Below are positions 25,659-35,777 of a stretch of 64,000 nucleotides of DNA, piece by piece. The stretch is from Desulfurivibrio sp. (GTDB lineage: Bacteria; Desulfobacterota; Desulfobulbia; Desulfobulbales; SURF-16). Positions within the stretch are counted from its first letter, which is position 1, and every line of letters starts with the position of its first letter. The notes below the pieces were generated by a model. It saw only the letters and a list, made by a program, of their open reading frames with translations. It was not told the origin of the DNA and ran no database searches. Both the position numbers and the translations under genes were made by a program. The stretch spans positions 1-64,000 of the forward strand of contig QZKJ01000053.1 in NCBI GenBank assembly GCA_003605035.1, read 5' to 3'.

Positions 25659-26102
25659 ATGCAAGTGAAGAGGATTCTGGTGCCGGTGGATTTTTCGGAA
25701 AATTCCAATCGCATTATCCAGTACGGGGCCTATGTGGCCGGCAAGTTCGGGGCGGAGATGGAGGCGATTTTTGTCGCCCAGACCTTTCAGGATTATTCGG
25801 AGTTTTTCGAGCCCCATATGCCGGTGATTCAGTTTGAGGAGGATCTCATCGCCAGCGCCAGGGAACGGATGAAGACCTTTCTGGCGGAAGCGCTGGAGCC
25901 TGACGTGGTCTGTAAAGGGGTGGTCATGGCCGGGGACATTGCCGAGACGATAATCGACTATGCCGGGGAGCAGCAGGTGGATCTGATCGTCATGGGCACC
26001 CATGGCTACAAGGGACTGGAAAAGGTTCTTTTCGGCAGCGTGGCCGAGAAGGTCGTCAAAAAATCACCCTGCCCGGTATTGACCATTAACCCTTACAGGT
26101 AG
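25659..26102 (+). CDS. Universal stress protein, UspA family
   Basis: This 147-residue UspA-fold protein begins VKRILVPVDFSENS. It carries the ATP-binding G-2x-G-9x-G-S motif in MGTHGYKGLEKVLFGS and ends with PCPVLTINPYR. It is a cytoplasmic stress-associated nucleotide-binding protein. The ribosome site is GAGGAGGTGG. Its last 17 bases overlap the 3' end of the convergent 26086-27204 gene. Confidence 0.88.
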   Translation: MQVKRILVPVDFSENSNRIIQYGAYVAGKFGAEMEAIFVAQTFQDYSEFFEPHMPVIQFEEDLIASARERMKTFLAEALEPDVVCKGVVMAGDIAETIIDYAGEQQVDLIVMGTHGYKGLEKVLFGSVAEKVVKKSPCPVLTINPYR

Positions 26103-27204
26103 ATTTTCTGTGTGATTTCAAGGCAATGATCGCCAGATGGTTGCCGCCTGCCGCGGGGGGCTGCGCCGTTGCTTTGCAGACATGGGCAAGCAGGCGCGGC
26201 AGGCTTTCGTTGCAGAGATAGACTTCCAGGTGGGGCTCTGCCTGGCAGCCCGTCTGCTGACCAGGTTTGGCCGCAGGCGGACCCCAGACCCGGCCGCTGT
26301 TGAATATCCTGGACCATTGCGCGGCAAGGGCGGAAAAATTCTTCAGGGTGTCCGGCCCGGGCCCTTCAGCCGCGGTGGCCGGCAGCAGTGCCCGGAAACC
26401 TGCCAGGGTCTCTGCCGCCTCCTGTCTGAATGCTGCCCTGGCCTGATCATAAGCAGCCGGCGCCATGTCTCCGCTGGCGGGCAACGGGATGCGGAAGAGG
26501 CGCACCGGTCTTTTCCCGGTTAATGACTCGTTGGCGTCAAAGACCATTTCTGCCGCATCGTTCAGCCCGCTGACCAGCATGGTGTAATCGCCCTGCCGCC
26601 TGTCGGCCAGAAAGAGCCTGGACCACGCCTTAACCAGGATTTCCGGTCTGACCGGCAGCCGGCTCTCCATCTGCCGGGGGGGGGACAGGGTGAAAGCGAT
26701 TTCCGGTTCACCTTTCAGGGCCTCATAAAGCTCCTGCTCCTTCACGGAAATGGCTGCCAGTTCCTGTTGCAGCTCCTGCTCCTCCTCATAGAGGATTTCG
26801 GCAAGCTTGAGCAGCAGGCGGGCCTGCCACAGTTCTTCCCTGAGCCGGGCCTGTTCCTCGCTTGTCGCCGCCGATTTGCCGCCGATTGACTGAATCAGAC
26901 TTTTCACCGATTGCTCGTCGCGATTCTTGTCTTTACCCGCGGCAAGGGTGGAAAGCTGGCCGCTGTAAAATTCCGCTTCATTTCCCTTGAGCTCTCTGAT
27001 AAGTTGCCGGAACCGGCCCAGGTCGTCATGAAAGGGGACCGGCGCATAGCCTTCCCAGAGGGCGGCTGCTGTCGCGGCAGTGGCTGTTTTTTCGGCCTCT
27101 GCCGCCTGGTAGTAAAAAATTTTATCAAAAAAAACAAGCTCCTGGGTAACCTGCTGGATACTTGGCGCTGTCTGGGGGAAATAAAGTGCAGTTAATGGCA
27201 GCAT
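26086..27204 (-). CDS. Uncharacterised 372-residue protein
   Basis: I do not recognise this protein. It has no signal peptide or membrane helix. It is rich in Ala, Glu and Leu, with a likely coiled coil around residues 115-170 (ARLREELWQARLLLKLAEIL, then a Glu/Gln-rich run). A mixed alpha/beta C-terminal half includes LFLADRRQGDYTMLVSGL and VRLFRIPLPASGDM. It begins MLPLTALYFPQTAPS, reminiscent of proteins that start with a beta strand and a Pro turn. No good Shine-Dalgarno is seen, so the start is uncertain. Codon use looks like that of its neighbours. Confidence 0.55.
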   Translation of the reverse strand: MLPLTALYFPQTAPSIQQVTQELVFFDKIFYYQAAEAEKTATAATAAALWEGYAPVPFHDDLGRFRQLIRELKGNEAEFYSGQLSTLAAGKDKNRDEQSVKSLIQSIGGKSAATSEEQARLREELWQARLLLKLAEILYEEEQELQQELAAISVKEQELYEALKGEPEIAFTLSPPRQMESRLPVRPEILVKAWSRLFLADRRQGDYTMLVSGLNDAAEMVFDANESLTGKRPVRLFRIPLPASGDMAPAAYDQARAAFRQEAAETLAGFRALLPATAAEGPGPDTLKNFSALAAQWSRIFNSGRVWGPPAAKPGQQTGCQAEPHLEVYLCNESLPRLLAHVCKATAQPPAAGGNHLAIIALKSHRKSTCKG

Positions 27205-27432
27205 GATTTATGATGAAAAACTAAGGTAAAAGTTGATGGCAAGTGATGGCCGCGAAAAGTTCAGGGCGATGATAAGCCAATGAAGCGTTTTGCACTTTAC
27301 GCTGCTCACGGCTTTTTGGCAAGAGTGTTAGCCGGGGTAAAGAAATAACTGCAGAATCGGAGCAGCGTGAACGGCGCCAGGGGCCGTGACCGCATGGCAG
27401 CAACCCCGCAATCTTAAAACGGCATGGGGCTC

Positions 27433-27723
27433 ATGAGTACAAAAGAAAAAATTTCGCTGTTTCTGCTTATCGTTGTTTATCTGCTGGTGTGCATCAGATA
27501 TTTCCCGGGCCGGCCGCTGGAAACTCTTACGGCCACGATGAGTCATCTGCTGGAATCCGTGCCCTATATCATTGCCTTGACAGTGCTGGTCGTCTCGGTG
27601 ATGCAAAAGGTGGTGGGGCAGAAGCTGCCGAAAAACCGCATAGCAAGAATCTATCTGACCTTTGGTCTGATCGCCGAGTTTTTTTTCGGCATGTATCATT
27701 ATCTCAAGCTGGGACAGATATAG
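27433..27723 (+). CDS. Small two- to three-helix membrane protein, unknown
   Basis: This 96-residue protein has hydrophobic segments at about 5-21 (ISLFLLIVVYLLVCI), 45-60 (YIIALTVLVVSVM) and 75-90 (YLTFGLIAEFFFGMY). Two Arg/Lys-rich connectors suggest a small inner-membrane protein. ATG 27433 has GGGG just upstream, while ATG 27424 has no ribosome site. The gene stands alone and its function is unknown. The 228-base gap upstream holds no clear gene. Confidence 0.55.
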   Translation: MSTKEKISLFLLIVVYLLVCIRYFPGRPLETLTATMSHLLESVPYIIALTVLVVSVMQKVVGQKLPKNRIARIYLTFGLIAEFFFGMYHYLKLGQI

Positions 27724-27769
27724 CAGGATTTATTGGGCAGCAGCCGGCAGGCCCTGCTTGCCGGGCCTG

Positions 27770-28639
27770 TCATTTGACGGTCACAGGGTATTTACCCTTC
27801 AGTTCGTCAAGCAGTTTCTTCAATGCCTTTTCGTTGTGCTCGGCTTTGAGCCGGGCTTCGATTTCCTTGCTGACCTGCGCCAGGGGTAGTTTCTGCGGGG
27901 CCTTGCGATCGAGCACGTGGATCAGATGCCAGCCGAAAGTTGTCTGCACCGGCGGGCTGGTTTTGCCGGGCTCGGTGGCAAAGGCGGCGTCTTCAAACTC
28001 CTTGACCATCTGTCCCCTGCTGAAATAGCCCAGATTGCCTCCCTTGTTTTTCGAGCCAGGATCTTCTGAAAATTGTTCGGCCAGAGTTGCGAAAGACTCG
28101 CCGTTTTTCAGTTTGTCCTGCAGCATGCCAATGGTTTTTCGGGCTTTTTCCTTGTCCGCGGCACCGGCATCCGCCGCCAGGCGGATGAGAATATGCTGGG
28201 CCTGCACCTGTTCGCCCTGTTCGAATTCACTGCTGTGATTTTCGTAATAGGAGGCGACCTCCTCCTTGGCGACAGGGGGCTGGGTGCCCAGGCGCTGGTT
28301 GATAAGCGCCTCCACCAGCACCCTGTTTTTCATTTCATCTATTTTGAGTCTGACCAGGGGCTCCTGGTCAATTCTGGTAGCCACTGCCTCCTGGGCGATG
28401 AGGTTGATGTCGACCCAGCGGTTGATCAACTCTTTTCTCATCTGGTCATTGGAGCGCAGCATAACCTGAAGCTGGGGGGGCATCAGGTCGATCATCATGT
28501 CAAGCCGGGCGGAGGTCAGTCGGTTGTCACCTACCTGGGCCAGCACTTCATCGGTTTTGGGAAGATTTTCGGCCATGAGCAGACTGGGCGCAGACAGCAG
28601 GAAGAAAGTACCGATGAGCAGGATTTTGGTGGTAAACAT
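27770..28639 (-). CDS. Periplasmic peptidyl-prolyl isomerase, PpiC/SurA-like
   Basis: This is a 289-residue exported parvulin-type foldase. It has a signal peptide (ILLIGTFFLLSAPSLLMA), an N-terminal chaperone-like helical region (about 30-140) and a rotamase domain at about 155-255. The rotamase shows QAQHILIRL, FSEDPGSKNKGGNLGYF, the F.DAAF helix and TTFGWHLIHVLD. The track start at 28750 lies inside a palindromic element. ATG 28639 has AAGGGG at proper spacing and begins the signal peptide. Confidence 0.85.
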   Translation of the reverse strand: MFTTKILLIGTFFLLSAPSLLMAENLPKTDEVLAQVGDNRLTSARLDMMIDLMPPQLQVMLRSNDQMRKELINRWVDINLIAQEAVATRIDQEPLVRLKIDEMKNRVLVEALINQRLGTQPPVAKEEVASYYENHSSEFEQGEQVQAQHILIRLAADAGAADKEKARKTIGMLQDKLKNGESFATLAEQFSEDPGSKNKGGNLGYFSRGQMVKEFEDAAFATEPGKTSPPVQTTFGWHLIHVLDRKAPQKLPLAQVSKEIEARLKAEHNEKALKKLLDELKGKYPVTVK

Positions 28640-28694
28640 GAAGACCCCTTTACTAATATTCAACTTTCTGGGTTGTGATAACATGTTGAAATTA

Positions 28695-28871
28695 GAGCCT
28701 CTTGCAAAATGAACGTCGTAGCGATATCGAGAGAAAAATATTCTGGGCAAGGATGAGTGGTGAAATCGCCCGGAAGCGTAGCAGTGCTACGTTGAGGACG
28801 ATTTCACCATGAAGACGCCGCCCAGGATATTTTTAGCCGATCGGAGTAGATGTTCATTTTGCAAGAGGCTC
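28695..28871. mobile_element. MITE-like palindromic element 2
   Basis: This 177-bp element is bounded by perfect 20-bp inverted repeats GAGCCTCTTGCAAAATGAAC / GTTCATTTTGCAAGAGGCTC. Further paired arms lie inward (AAAAATATTCTGGGC with GCCCAGGATATTTTT; GGTGAAATCG with CGATTTCACC). The centre is CGTAGCAGTGCTACG then TTGAGGA. ATTA borders both ends, compatible with a 4-bp target duplication. It has no ORF of its own and lies just upstream of ppiC. The mobilising transposase is not in the window. Confidence 0.7.
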
Positions 28872-28881
28872 ATTAAATAAA

Positions 28882-29053
28882 TTTTTTCATGTTGTCTGAA
28901 GCTTGTTCCCAGAGAATCCAGAAGCCGGGAGCCAGAATAAAACGTCATAAAATCAATCAATCTGAATTCTGTCTTCTGAATTCCGTGACGGAGATCAGAG
29001 CGGCAACCATGTTGCAAAAATACCGTTATTCCGACAAAATAGATTAAGTCAGA
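28882..29053. repeat. Long dispersed repeat, copy 2 (inverted relative to 20165-20347)
   Basis: This is the partner of the repeat at 20165-20347, in the opposite orientation, about 8.7 kb apart. Shared blocks include GAGCCAGAATAAAACGT, TCTGAATTCTGTCTTCTG, TGACGGAGATCAGAGC and GTTATTCCGACAAAATA. It abuts the stop codon of the beta-helix gene and follows MITE-like element 2 by ten bases. Confidence 0.75.
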
Positions 29054-29875
29054 TTACCTGATGAGGCTGTTTTTTTCATGCAGCCCGGATGGCGCGGTCG
29101 TGTTGGGCATCACCAGGGATTTCTGGCCGAGCAGCGTTCCCGGGTTGGTCACCGAATTGCAGCCGGTCTGGACAGAGTCCCCCAGAATGGCGCCCAGTTT
29201 GCGTAACCCTGAATCAACCAGACCGCCGGCGGTGCGGATCTTGACATTGCCGGGGGTGAAACGGAGATTGGCCAGTTTGGTGCCGGCCCCGAGATTGACC
29301 TCGTTGCCCAGCATGCTGTCACCGAGGTAGGCAAAGTGGCCGGCTTTGGCTTCATCCAGGAAGATGGAGTGTTTTACTTCGGTGACATGGCCGACCACGC
29401 ATCTTCTGCCGATCAGGCAATAGCCGCGCAGATAGGCGCCCTGCCTGATTTCAGTCATGTCGCCGATGATGGCCGGCGCCGCGATAAAGGCGCCGGGCTC
29501 CACCTTGACCCCTTTGCCGATGCGTATCTTTTCGCCCGCCAGTATGGCGCCCGCCATGATCACACTGGCTCCTGCCAGCAGCTCTGCGCCCCTGAACACC
29601 TGCAGCCTGCCTTTGGTGGCGTCTCCATAATCGATAATCAGCCCCTGCCCATCCAGGAAAGTATTATCGTAAAAGACAAGCGTCTTGAGTAAAAGTTCGC
29701 CTTTTTTTGCCGCATCCGGCAGGGCGGGGTAGCTCCGGCTGTCCATATATGCTTTGAGATTTTTGAGTCCGTCCCACACATATTCGGCTGAGGAAAATAT
29801 TTCACCATGCTCAAAGCGGGAGAGGTCGAAAAAAGAGTCTGGTTTCAGCATTGCTTTGGTTATCTCCATTGGCAT
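29054..29875 (-). CDS. Left-handed beta-helix (hexapeptide-repeat) protein, GlmU C-domain-like
   Basis: This 273-residue protein has hexapeptide repeats from about residue 95 onward (ASVIMAGAILAGEKIRIG, VEPGAFIAAPAIIGDMTEIR, VGHVTEVKHSIFLDEAKAGH). The HVTEVKHSI and AGHFAYLGDSMLG segments resemble the acetyltransferase half of GlmU-like nucleotidyltransferases. No nucleotidyltransferase domain is present; the first ~90 residues are a short alpha/beta region. It is probably a sugar acetyltransferase of unknown substrate. The start is uncertain among ATG 29875, 29869 and 29851. Confidence 0.7.
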   Translation of the reverse strand: MPMEITKAMLKPDSFFDLSRFEHGEIFSSAEYVWDGLKNLKAYMDSRSYPALPDAAKKGELLLKTLVFYDNTFLDGQGLIIDYGDATKGRLQVFRGAELLAGASVIMAGAILAGEKIRIGKGVKVEPGAFIAAPAIIGDMTEIRQGAYLRGYCLIGRRCVVGHVTEVKHSIFLDEAKAGHFAYLGDSMLGNEVNLGAGTKLANLRFTPGNVKIRTAGGLVDSGLRKLGAILGDSVQTGCNSVTNPGTLLGQKSLVMPNTTAPSGLHEKNSLIR

Positions 29876-30262
29876 TCAGGGTTTTTTCAACATGGCTTAT
29901 AATGGAGCAATTTGCAATGAAGTTCAATAGATTTTGTAATTATCCAGCCCGGGACGAAAAACGTGCGATTCGCTCCGCTGCCGTATCTATTGGAGCAGTG
30001 CCGCAGACGCGCCGGTAAGCGCAGACACCGAGAGAGGCCCGGCTGCTGGACATGGGGTATGCGGCCAGGCCGATGCAGATGCGGTGCTGCTCCGGCAGTT
30101 AGCAGATATTCTGGAAAAAGGCGGCGGCGTTCACTGGCTTTACTTGACTTAACCGGGTGCAATGTTTAGTGTAAAATTCTTGACAAAAATGGTACAGTAG
30201 TGACGCTATGTCAGCTTGATTCACTGGCCTTTCTATTTATATATGCTCAAGGGGGGTATCCT
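29876..30262. other. Intergenic region upstream of lon
   Basis: No convincing gene is seen in this 387-base stretch. Short open frames on both strands have no family features. One plus-strand frame ends with QLADILEKGGGVHWLYLT but has no intact start, so it could be a gene remnant. TATAAT occurs at about 29900 and TTGACA at 30180-30185, but neither has a well-spaced partner box. Confidence 0.35.
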
Positions 30263-32632
<2,370 letters not shown>

Positions 32633-32661
32633 AGTCCCCTCTTATATGACGCAGGATTGAC

Positions 32662-33786
32662 GTGAAAGAAGCGGACCAGGTCAAGCAGCTTCTGCGGGAG
32701 ATATGCGCCAAGCTGGTGGGGCGAGGACGCCGGCACTGGCAATGGCTTGTCCTTGCCTTGCTGGTTGTGCTTGCCGTCTTTCTGGGCTACCGGGGCTGGG
32801 TGTCAGCCTACGCATCAGCAGTGCCGCGCGCCGGCAGCGAGGATGCCCCCCTCGTGGTGTACATTCCCCCTGACAGCGGCTTTGCCGCCATCAAGCAAAC
32901 CCTGATCGCCAGTAACGCGATTGAAGACGATATCCGTTTCGGCCTGCTGGCCCGCCGGCTGGGAGTTGTCGGCAAACTGCAGGCCGGGGAGTATCGTTTC
33001 CCGGCCGGGCTCACCCACCGGGCAATCATTGAAAAACTGGCAAAGGGAGAGGTCTATTATCGCCCGCTGACCATCCCGGAAGGATACAATATCTTCCAGA
33101 TCGCCGATCTGCTGGCCAGCGATTTCGGCTATGACCGCGACCTCTTTCTGCTGCAGGTACGGGATCAGAAATTTATCAAGTCCCTGGGGCTCGACGTGCC
33201 CTCCCTGGAAGGGTATCTGTTTCCTGATACCTACTTTGTTACCAGGGGTCAGCTGCTCAGCGAGCTTGTTGCCATGATGGTGCGGCGATTTAACAATGTT
33301 TTCACCGAAATTTCCGGGCAGGATAATCCCGGCCAGTCAGCGCCGCCGGCCAATTCCCGCAACGAGATTGTCATCCTGGCCTCTATTGTGGAAAAGGAAA
33401 CCGCCCTGCCGGAAGAACGGCCGCTGATTGCCGCTGTTTTTCACAACCGGCTCAAAAACAACATGAAATTACAGGCTGATCCCACTGTCATCTACGGGAT
33501 TGCTGATTTCAACGGCAACATCACCCGGGAAGATCTGCTCACTCCCTCGCCTTACAACACCTATACCAACAGCGGCTTGCCGGCTGGACCCATCGCCAAT
33601 CCCGGCAAGGAATCACTGCTTGCCGTCCTGCATCCGGCCAATGTCGCCTACCTCTATTTTGTTGCGAAAAACGATGGCAGCCACTATTTTTCCACCAGTC
33701 TGGAGGAGCATAACAAGGCGGTGATCCGTTTTCAGAAGCAGAGAAGATCAGCGGCCAAGGAATCAGCCCTGGGAAAAAAACCGTGA
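32662..33786 (+). CDS. mltG: Endolytic murein transglycosylase MltG
   Basis: This 374-residue YceG-family protein has one TM helix (about 25-45), a LysM-like region, and the catalytic domain with the active Glu in ASIVEKETALPEER. Substrate-groove motifs DPTVIYGI and SPYNTYTNSGLPAGPIANPG are present. It cleaves nascent glycan strands at the inner membrane to end their synthesis. GTG start with AGGA upstream. It follows lon by 29 bases. Confidence 0.92.
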   Translation: MKEADQVKQLLREICAKLVGRGRRHWQWLVLALLVVLAVFLGYRGWVSAYASAVPRAGSEDAPLVVYIPPDSGFAAIKQTLIASNAIEDDIRFGLLARRLGVVGKLQAGEYRFPAGLTHRAIIEKLAKGEVYYRPLTIPEGYNIFQIADLLASDFGYDRDLFLLQVRDQKFIKSLGLDVPSLEGYLFPDTYFVTRGQLLSELVAMMVRRFNNVFTEISGQDNPGQSAPPANSRNEIVILASIVEKETALPEERPLIAAVFHNRLKNNMKLQADPTVIYGIADFNGNITREDLLTPSPYNTYTNSGLPAGPIANPGKESLLAVLHPANVAYLYFVAKNDGSHYFSTSLEEHNKAVIRFQKQRRSAAKESALGKKP

Positions 33787-33854
33787 ATCAGTTATGAACA
33801 AAAAATCATTCAATCACTCATATAGATAAAAATAGTTTCAGGCGGAGGCTTGTC

Positions 33855-34313
33855 ATGACAAAAACGGAAATAGCCAACAGAGAGAAAAGCAGGTCCGAGA
33901 AAAGACGGCGCCACCAGCGCGGTTTTTCTCTGATGGAGCTGATGATTGTGATGGTGATCCTCGGGCTGCTGGCATCGCTGGTCGGTCCGGCGATGTTTAA
34001 AAAGCTGGGCACGGCAAAACAGAAGACGGCAAAAACCCAGATTGGCATGCTGATGACGGCGCTTGATGCCTATCGGCTTGATATCGGCCATTATCCTTCC
34101 CAGCAGGAAGGCCTGGAGTCGCTGGTGGTTAATCCGGGTGAAGATAAATGGGATGGTCCCTATTTAAAGAAAGGGGTGCCGCTGGACCCATGGGACAGCG
34201 AATATTATTACCTGAATCCGGGTGAGCATGGGGAAGTGGATATTTATTCCCTCGGCGCTGACAACCGGGAGGGCGGTGAAAAGGAAAATGCGGATGTGGG
34301 AAGCTGGGAATAG
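33855..34313 (+). CDS. gspG: Type II secretion major pseudopilin GspG
   Basis: This 152-residue prepilin has a basic leader and cleavage site RGFSLMELMIVMVILGLLA (processing after Gly 23). The globular domain contains HYPSQQEGLESLV and the Ca-binding C-terminus DPWDSEYYYLNPGEHGEVDIYSLGAD, both characteristic of GspG. No other gsp gene is in the window, so it is either an orphan or belongs to a dispersed secretion system. It is followed by a convergent cytochrome gene. Confidence 0.9.
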   Translation: MTKTEIANREKSRSEKRRRHQRGFSLMELMIVMVILGLLASLVGPAMFKKLGTAKQKTAKTQIGMLMTALDAYRLDIGHYPSQQEGLESLVVNPGEDKWDGPYLKKGVPLDPWDSEYYYLNPGEHGEVDIYSLGADNREGGEKENADVGSWE

Positions 34314-34350
34314 CGCCGGAGCGCCATTCCCAGGATTTTTCAAGGCATCC

Positions 34351-35469
34351 TCAGTCTTTGGTGGTGTGGCAGACGAAGCAGCCGTCCTCATTGGCTTCGC
34401 CGGCGATGATCTGGCTGTAATCCCAGCGCAGGATGTCCGGATGCTCTGAGCCATGCACCCGGTGGCAGGAAAGGCACATGACAATGGCCTCGTCCCGCTG
34501 GGGCGTGGCGGGATTGACCCAGGCCACCGGAGACTGGACCTCGTAGGCGGTCACCGGGTTGTACTGGGCGTATTCCCCATCTTCCGGCAGAGCGATGTCC
34601 GTAGGATGGCGCAGCCAGGTGTTGATGCCGATGCCGGCGTTGCTGTGAAATAAGTTGTGGCAGCCCGCGCAGTAGCTGGAGATGCTGTTGCTCTGCTTCA
34701 GTTCCAGGCTTTCGGCGCCATCGTTGGGATTCCTGTCAACCCCCTTGTAGAAATTGTGTTCCGTTAAAGTCGTATCATCAGGGTGTTCCCAGCTGGCATG
34801 CTCAACGCCTTCCACCCAGGCGCCAAACCGTTCGTCATGGGAAGTAAGAAAGCGATACGGGGTATTGTCCGCCAGATACGGGGTGCTGTCCTTGTGGTGA
34901 TAGACGCTGTAGTGGCAGCCCTGGCAGCCGCCCCGGTAATCGTTCCCCCCGGCCGGCGCCACGGCCAGGGTATTGTGGCAGGACTCGGCATTGCCGCAGC
35001 GGTTATTGCCGGGCGCACTGGTAAGGGTGCCGTCGATTTCCGAGATGCCGTAGACATTGTGGCCGTACCCGTCATAGGTTTCACCCCGGGAAACCTGGTA
35101 GAAGTTGCCGCCGGCCAGGGGCTTGGTCGGGTATTGCGCGGTATTCATGACAATGGGGATCCGGTTTTCCCCGAGTTGCACGATGGTCTGATCAGAGGTG
35201 GCGGAGTGGCAGCCGACGCAGTCGGAGATGAGCAGATAGCCAATCGGCGACTCGGAGGCCGCCCCGGCGTTGAAACTGCCGTCGGCGGCCCAGCCGGCGC
35301 CGTCTCCACTGTGCGCGACCGCCGCGCCGTCCTGGGAATTATGCATGGTGTGGCAGTTGCCGCAGACCCCGCTTACTTTTGCGGCAGCAGTGCCGGCAGC
35401 AAGGCTCAAGGCAAGGGTGAGAACCGAATAGAGGAGAAATCTCCTCTCAGCAAGAGAAATGTTTGTCAT
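34351..35469 (-). CDS. Secreted multiheme c-type cytochrome with one CX5CH motif
   Basis: This 372-residue exported protein has a signal peptide (residues about 9-28) and six canonical CXXCH haem sites (CGNCH, CVGCH, CQGCH, CAGCH, CLSCH, CFVCH). It also has an unusual CGNAESCH (CX5CH) that could bind a seventh haem. Few other family features are visible, and a periplasmic or extracellular electron-transfer role is inferred. ATG 35469 has GGAGGC upstream and starts the signal peptide; the track start adds 23 residues. A GEMM-I riboswitch with terminator precedes it by about 270 bases on the same strand. Confidence 0.8.
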   Translation of the reverse strand: MTNISLAERRFLLYSVLTLALSLAAGTAAAKVSGVCGNCHTMHNSQDGAAVAHSGDGAGWAADGSFNAGAASESPIGYLLISDCVGCHSATSDQTIVQLGENRIPIVMNTAQYPTKPLAGGNFYQVSRGETYDGYGHNVYGISEIDGTLTSAPGNNRCGNAESCHNTLAVAPAGGNDYRGGCQGCHYSVYHHKDSTPYLADNTPYRFLTSHDERFGAWVEGVEHASWEHPDDTTLTEHNFYKGVDRNPNDGAESLELKQSNSISSYCAGCHNLFHSNAGIGINTWLRHPTDIALPEDGEYAQYNPVTAYEVQSPVAWVNPATPQRDEAIVMCLSCHRVHGSEHPDILRWDYSQIIAGEANEDGCFVCHTTKD

Positions 35470-35702
35470 ATGCGCCTCCGGTGGCAGGTCTTCATTCTGG
35501 TCATTTGTGCGGCTTTCTGGTTTGATTGATCGTGGCATCGGGTTGCCTGGATCTGGCTGGCCCAGGCGGGCATCGGGAAATATGCGCAGAGGGGGATGCT
35601 AAGGGGGGGGAGATGTTCCCGGCAGGCACAGCAAGGGGAGAAAGCTTCAGCAACGCTTTTTGTCATAAAGCCGCTGCTGGCCGGGAGCCCCGATTGTGTC
35701 AT
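35466..35702 (-). CDS. Possible leader ORF between riboswitch and cytochrome
   Basis: This 78-codon ORF starts 35 bases after the riboswitch terminator, with GAGAGGA about ten bases upstream of ATG. It ends ATATGA, overlapping the cytochrome start. The product (starting MTQSGLPASSGF, containing SPCCACREH) matches nothing I recognise. It may be a coupling leader peptide or simply chance. Confidence 0.25.
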   Translation of the reverse strand: MTQSGLPASSGFMTKSVAEAFSPCCACREHLPPLSIPLCAYFPMPAWASQIQATRCHDQSNQKAAQMTRMKTCHRRRI

Positions 35703-35737
35703 CTTGGTGATCCTCTCTTTTGTCAGGAGGTGGCCAT

Positions 35738-35777
35738 AAAAAAAGCCGGGTCACTCGCGATAACAAGGCAACCCGGC
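35738..35777 (-). terminator. Riboswitch-controlled intrinsic terminator
   Basis: On the minus strand GCCGGGTT pairs with GACCCGGC (8 bp including one G-U) across a 17-nt loop and is followed by seven U residues. The 5' arm GCCGGGTT is also the 3' part of the GEMM-I aptamer, so aptamer folding and termination exclude each other. Ligand binding should therefore favour read-through into the cytochrome gene. Confidence 0.75.

Noticed and set aside
25565-25837. 90-codon ORF starting inside MITE-like element 1
   Set aside because: Out of frame with the clear UspA gene, and its first part is palindromic element DNA.
27330-27432. SAM riboswitch (S-box)-like GGCAGCAACCCC before the 96-residue membrane protein
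   Set aside because: Only the short GCAACC-like segment fits. The flanking P1/P3/P4 sequences of SAM-I are missing and the gene starts too soon.
29887-30169. 91- and 68-codon ORFs upstream of lon, and the frame ending ILEKGGGVHWLYLT
   Set aside because: No intact start, ribosome site or recognisable family. At best a decayed gene remnant.
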